Positions 60,423 through 64,000 of a DNA stretch of 64,000 nt are shown in pieces. The stretch lies in contig NZ_JAAVUZ010000002.1 of the NCBI RefSeq assembly GCF_018449675.1, forward strand, positions 62,001 through 126,000, written 5' to 3'. A program made the position numbers and the translations under genes. Source of the DNA: Glaciihabitans sp. dw_435. Its GTDB lineage: Bacteria > Actinomycetota > Actinomycetes > Actinomycetales > Microbacteriaceae. The notes below the pieces were generated by a model that did not search any database, was not told where the DNA came from, and was given only the letters and a program-made list of their open reading frames with translations. Numbering within the stretch: the first letter of the stretch is position 1; each line of letters begins with the position of its first letter.

Positions 60423-60471
60423 GGGTGGATGCCCCGGGGCGCGGGTAACCGCGGCGCCGAGGCATCCACCC
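60423..60471. terminator. Bidirectional hairpin between nagB and AKR
   Basis: GGGTGGATGCC (60423-60433) pairs with GGCATCCACCC (60461-60471); CCG/CGG and GCGC/GCGG pairs continue inside. It lies between convergent stops. Confidence 0.75.
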
Positions 60472-60479
60472 CCTGCTGT

Positions 60480-61496
60480 TTAACGGCGCCGGGCCTCCGG
60501 GGCCAGCTCGGTCGCGCCGTAGCTGTTGTCATCCGGGTTGAGCGTGACGCCGGGAGCGACGAGCTCGTCGATGCGGTCGAGGATCTCGGTGGACAGCGTG
60601 ACATCGGCGGCGGTGAGCTGCGACTCCAGTTGCTCCATCGTGCGCGGACCGATGATTGCCGAGGTCACGCCCGGGTGATTGATCACGAACGCGATGGCGA
60701 GCTCGATCATGGTGATTCCGGCCTCGTCCGCCACCTGGGCGAGCGCGTCGACGATCTCGAGCTTCTGCTGGTTGGCGACCGTCGACATGTCGAACCGCGC
60801 GTTCGGGCGCGCGCCCGAGACGGGGACGGGCGGGGTGTCTTTGCGCCACTTGCCCGAGAGCCAGCCGCCAGCGAGCGGACTGTAGGTGAGGGTTCCCATG
60901 CCGTAGCGCTGGGTCGTGGGCAGCACGTCCTGCTCGATCCCGCGCACCAGGATCGAGTATGGCGGCTGTTCGGTGACGAACCGCGAGAGGTTGCGGTCAC
61001 GGGAGACGACCTGCGCCTCGACGATCTGACTGCCGGCGTACGACGATGATCCGATGTAGCGAACCTTGCCCTGATGCACGAGGTCGGTGAGCGCGCCGAG
61101 GGTCTCCTCGACATCCATCGTGTCGCTCGGACGATGCACCTGGTACAGGTCGATGTAGTCGGTGCCCAGGCGGCGCAGTGAGTTTTCGACCTCCTGCATG
61201 ATCCACCGGCGCGAGCCGCCGCCGTGGTTTGGCTGGTCGTCCATCGGCATGAAGAACTTGGTGGCGAGCACGACACCGTCGCGGCGGCCCTTGAGCGCCC
61301 TGCCAACGATTTCTTCGGACCCGCCGCCCGAATACACGTCGGCCGTGTCGACGAAGTTGATGCCGGCATCCAGTGCGTGATGGATGACCCGGACCGAGTC
61401 ATCCACGTCCTTATTGCCCCACTCGCCGAACATCATGGTGCCGAGCGCAAGCGGGCTGACCTTCACGCCCGTGCGTCCCAAGAGGCGGTAATCCAT
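60480..61496 (-). CDS. Aldo/keto reductase
   Basis: A 338-residue AKR, probably of the Tas/YajO-like group. Tetrad residues: D and Y in FVDTADVYSGGG, K in LATKFFMPM, H in DLYQVHRPSD. YSPLAGGWLSGKW and AIIGPRTMEQLESQL bind the nicotinamide cofactor. ATG at 61496 has GAAGGAAG 7 bases upstream; the longer frame has no family similarity. Divergent from a second AKR across 263 bases. Confidence 0.92.
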   Translation of the reverse strand: MDYRLLGRTGVKVSPLALGTMMFGEWGNKDVDDSVRVIHHALDAGINFVDTADVYSGGGSEEIVGRALKGRRDGVVLATKFFMPMDDQPNHGGGSRRWIMQEVENSLRRLGTDYIDLYQVHRPSDTMDVEETLGALTDLVHQGKVRYIGSSSYAGSQIVEAQVVSRDRNLSRFVTEQPPYSILVRGIEQDVLPTTQRYGMGTLTYSPLAGGWLSGKWRKDTPPVPVSGARPNARFDMSTVANQQKLEIVDALAQVADEAGITMIELAIAFVINHPGVTSAIIGPRTMEQLESQLTAADVTLSTEILDRIDELVAPGVTLNPDDNSYGATELAPEARRR

Positions 61497-61759
61497 CTGT
61501 TGCTTCCTTCTGTCATTCGTCCCCGCGCGCGGACCGGACGGGTCGTGCGCGGTCGATGTGCGGAACCCGGATCGGTCCGCCGTCGTTATCAACGGTAGGT
61601 CCGCGTGGGCCCGGGAAACAGTGCCTGTCAGGGCACCCCTCGCCGCGACATCCACTCGCCCACCGCCCGTGCGTGTCCCTCGCACTCACAGGAACACCGG
61701 GGCACTCGCTAGATTCCGGCGGCGAGCGCAGAGTGGAGTCACGCAACGAAAGGATTCAC

Positions 61760-62650
61760 ATGACTTCCCCCACACTTCCCGGCGGCACCTTCACCCTCGC
61801 CGATGACCTGACCGTCACCCGCATGGGCTACGGCGCCATGCAGCTGGCAGGTCCCAACGTTTTCGGCCCGCCCGCTGACCACGACGGAGCGCTCGACGTG
61901 CTGCGCGCCGTGATCAATGCCGGCATCACCCACATCGATACCGCCGACTTTTACGGCCCGTTCGTCACGAACCAGCTGATCAAGGAGGCGCTGCACCCGT
62001 ACCCGTCCGACCTGCGCATCGTGACCAAGGTCGGTTCCGTTCGGGACGACGCTGGCGCCTGGGTGCACAACGTCGAGGCCACCTCGCTGCGCGAGCAGGT
62101 GCTCGGCAACATCACCCACCTCGGCGTGGATGCCCTTGACCTCGTCAACCTGCGGGTCGGCGGATTCGACAGTCCCATTCCCGGGTCCATCGGCGAACCG
62201 TTTGCGGTGCTCGCCGGCCTGCAGAAGGAGGGACTCATCCGCCACCTCGGAATCAGCACCGCCAACGCCGAGCAGATCGCCGAGGCCCAGGCGATTGCCC
62301 CGATCGTGTCCGTGCAGAACTTCTACAACATTGCCAACAGGGCGGATGACTCGCTCATCGAGTCCCTCGCCGCGCAGGGCATCGCGTACGTGCCCTACTT
62401 TCCACTCGGTGGCTTCTCCCCACTGCAGTCCACGACTCTCGGAGCCGTCGCGTCCCGACTGAACGCGACCCCGATGGCCGTGGCCCTCGCGTGGTTGCTG
62501 CAGCACTCACCCAACATCCTGCTGATCCCGGGTACTTCGTCGGCCGCGCACCTGCGCGACAACATCGCCGGTGCAAGCCTCGAGCTTTCCGCCGAGATCG
62601 TGGCCGAGCTCGACGCGATCGCGACCGAGTCGACGCCCGCCGCCGTCTGA
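61760..62650 (+). CDS. Aldo/keto reductase with altered tetrad
   Basis: A 296-residue AKR. D60, Y65 and K90 of the tetrad are seen in HIDTADFYG and IVTKVG. The usual His in the DLxxxH motif is Arg132 here (ALDLVNLRVGG). Cofactor segment LLIPGTSSAAHLRDNIAG is intact. The ATG has AAAGG 8 bases upstream; the earlier open frame is not coding-like. The 263 bases between the two AKR genes (61497-61759) hold no other gene; TAGATT near 61711 may be a -10. Confidence 0.9.
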   Translation: MTSPTLPGGTFTLADDLTVTRMGYGAMQLAGPNVFGPPADHDGALDVLRAVINAGITHIDTADFYGPFVTNQLIKEALHPYPSDLRIVTKVGSVRDDAGAWVHNVEATSLREQVLGNITHLGVDALDLVNLRVGGFDSPIPGSIGEPFAVLAGLQKEGLIRHLGISTANAEQIAEAQAIAPIVSVQNFYNIANRADDSLIESLAAQGIAYVPYFPLGGFSPLQSTTLGAVASRLNATPMAVALAWLLQHSPNILLIPGTSSAAHLRDNIAGASLELSAEIVAELDAIATESTPAAV

Positions 62651-62715
62651 CCGCCCACCTCCCGCCGGAGCTGAACTTTCCCACCCGGCGGGAGGACGCT
62701 CGGGGCTCGGGGTTC

Positions 62716-62721
62716 TAGGCT
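62716..62721 (+). promoter_or_regulatory. -10 element of the membrane protein at 62728
   Basis: TAGGCT, 6 bases (CGACGC) before the ATG, with no Shine-Dalgarno sequence. Predicted leaderless transcript. Confidence 0.55.
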
Positions 62722-62727
62722 CGACGC

Positions 62728-63750
62728 ATGACGACCGCCCGTCACCCGGCCCCCGCACACGGGAGCATTGCGGATGCCTCGAGCCCAGCCGTCTCGCTGC
62801 GGGACGTAGCCGCCTACTACCGCCGCCACTCCACCACGCCTTCCCGCCGCTGGTCGGCGACGACGCTGATCGTTCTCGTCTACCTCGTGGCACAGGTCAT
62901 CTTTATCCGCGTGATTCTTCCCGCCTCTGGCCTAGACGCGGCGACCCAACGCCAGGTGTTCGCGTGGTTCTGCGTGGCAACTGCCCTGTACACGGGATTT
63001 CTCGGATGGCTCATCTGGCGCAATATCGCCAGGCAGGTGCGGGTTGACCGTCTCGCGTCCGCCAGCGGACTCCTCTATTCCGAGCGCGAAGCCGTGTCTC
63101 GCTTCGCTGGCACCGTGCTCCAGCGGCCCGGGCGCCAGTTCGCCACCGACGTTGTCACCACTGACGTCGGCTCCGACCTGGATTTCGCCGCGGCTACATT
63201 CGCGCTGAGCGCCGGGCTCACTCCCCGCCGCGCCGGATTTGTCCAGATTCGGCTGGAACGTACAACGCCGCACATCGTTCTGGAGAACCGCCGGTCGCGG
63301 GTACTCCGCTCAAGCGGATCGCGATTCCGTCACAACCAACGCCTGAGTCTCGAGGGCGACTTCGACCGGCACTTCACCCTGTATTGCCCCGAAGGATACG
63401 AGCGTGACGCGCTGTACATCTTCACGCCCGACCTCATGGCCCTGATGATCGACGTTGCTGCCGACTGCGAGATCGAACTCGTCGACGGCTCCCTGATCCT
63501 GTACGTCGGTCACCCGTGGCGCCTCTGGAAACCGCGCCGGTTCGCCGCGATGCTCACGCTCACGGATGCGCTCGGCGCCAAGGCCACCCGCCAGACCCGG
63601 CGCTACAGCGACGACAGGGCGCTTCCCGGAGCCCAGCTCGCTGAAGAAGGTCGCCGCCTGCGCGTGCGGCTCACTGCCGGCAGCATCCTCTCGATCGCCG
63701 CTCCCCTCGCCCTCGGCATCTACGGCGTCATCTCCTTGTTCTACCGATAA
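62728..63750 (+). CDS. Unknown membrane protein, DUF3137-like
   Basis: A 340-residue protein. Two membrane segments near the N-terminus (about 45-65, ATTLIVLVYLVAQVIFIRVIL; about 80-100, FCVATALYTGFLGWLIW), a soluble domain (about 105-310), and a C-terminal segment (about 318-336). The soluble domain (HIVLENRRS, RLSLEGDFDRHFTLYCPEGYERDALYIFTPDLMALMIDVAADCEIELVDGSLILY) resembles DUF3137-type domains. No function is assigned. Confidence 0.7.
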   Translation: MTTARHPAPAHGSIADASSPAVSLRDVAAYYRRHSTTPSRRWSATTLIVLVYLVAQVIFIRVILPASGLDAATQRQVFAWFCVATALYTGFLGWLIWRNIARQVRVDRLASASGLLYSEREAVSRFAGTVLQRPGRQFATDVVTTDVGSDLDFAAATFALSAGLTPRRAGFVQIRLERTTPHIVLENRRSRVLRSSGSRFRHNQRLSLEGDFDRHFTLYCPEGYERDALYIFTPDLMALMIDVAADCEIELVDGSLILYVGHPWRLWKPRRFAAMLTLTDALGAKATRQTRRYSDDRALPGAQLAEEGRRLRVRLTAGSILSIAAPLALGIYGVISLFYR

Positions 63751-63798
63751 CAACGATCTCGGTTTACTTCTCATCCCATCCACGCTAAACAGAACTTT

Positions 63799-64000
63799 GT
63801 GTTAGACATCCGCAAGCTCAACATGCTGTCCGAACTCGACCGTCTCGGGACAATCGCCGCCGTCGCCCGATCGCTGAACCTCACAGCACCTGGAATCTCG
63901 ATGCAGCTGGCCACCCTCGAGCGCGAAATCGGCGTCAAGCTCACCGAAAAGCAGGGGCGCCGCGTGGTGGTCACCCCCGCCGGCCACGTTCTTGCCCGAC
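63799..64000 (+). CDS. LysR-family regulator, N-terminal part (cut by window end)
   Basis: 67 residues are visible from GTG 63799. They form the LysR HTH: LDIRKLNMLSELDRLGTIAAVARSLNLTAPGISMQLATLEREIGVKLTEKQGRRVVVTPAGHVLAR. The effector domain lies outside. The 48-base gap before it contains no clear ribosome binding site; TAAACA is 7 bases before the GTG. Confidence 0.85.
   Translation, partial: MLDIRKLNMLSELDRLGTIAAVARSLNLTAPGISMQLATLEREIGVKLTEKQGRRVVVTPAGHVLAR

Overview
This window is a high-GC, gene-dense chromosomal segment of an actinobacterium, most likely Microbacteriaceae or a close relative (inference). The support is GTG/ATG starts, many leaderless -10/ATG arrangements, an Rv2466c-like mycothiol-dependent thioredoxin-fold protein, a DevR/DevS-type two-component system, trehalose synthesis by OtsA/OtsB, YhgE/Pip exporters and a sugar ABC importer without its own ATPase. 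No rRNA, tRNA, CRISPR array, insertion sequence, integrase or phage gene was recognised. Codon use and base composition look even throughout, so the window reads as native chromosome with accessory export and catabolic islands.

Layout. 1-3832: 3' end of a phosphoketolase gene, a DUF3892 protein, and a convergent DevR/DevS-like pair. 3875-9912: a DUF998 membrane protein and the branched-chain amino acid genes ilvD-ilvB-ilvN-ilvC. 10007-12294: otsA-otsB for trehalose, divergent from a TIM-barrel sugar isomerase-like gene. 13339-14313: a siderophore-interacting reductase with a DtxR-type iron box on its start codon. 15054-20939: a TetR-controlled operon of an MMPL transporter with a degenerate ABC-ATPase-like tail, a YhgE/Pip protein and a small unknown. 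21053-23733: an ArsB/SLC13-type permease and small proteins. 23792-30571: a complete-looking gamma-glutamylation pathway (permease, GS-like ligase, alcohol and aldehyde dehydrogenases, gamma-glutamyl hydrolase, FadR-type regulator), best explained as ethanolamine use. 30681-34514: small proteins, an alpha/beta hydrolase, and a TetR/DHA2 drug pump pair. 34624-40656: a second YhgE/Pip locus with an intact ATPase, a divergent TetR, and a secreted small protein with its own two-gene ABC system. 40716-49782: an aldo/keto reductase, a secreted GH3 glycosidase, a very Met/Cys-rich copper-storage-like protein, an Rv2466c-like protein, an ABC-F ATPase, a secreted amidase and an XRE/MmyB regulator. 49845-60404: a divergent amino-sugar island (ABC importer plus DUF5596 protein on one side; ROK regulator, ROK kinase, MFS, two Gfo/Idh/MocA oxidoreductases and NagB on the other). 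60480-64000: two divergent aldo/keto reductases, a membrane protein and the start of a LysR regulator.

The most interesting points are the two parallel YhgE/Pip modules, whose ATPase partners are recognisable paralogues (one intact and free, one lacking the Walker A lysine and fused to MMPL); the ethanolamine-type gamma-glutamyl pathway; the amino-sugar island that has NagB but no NagA; the Met-rich Csp-like protein; and an uncharacterised secreted-protein/ABC locus with a 5' leader hairpin. All functions are read from sequence and family knowledge without database searches.
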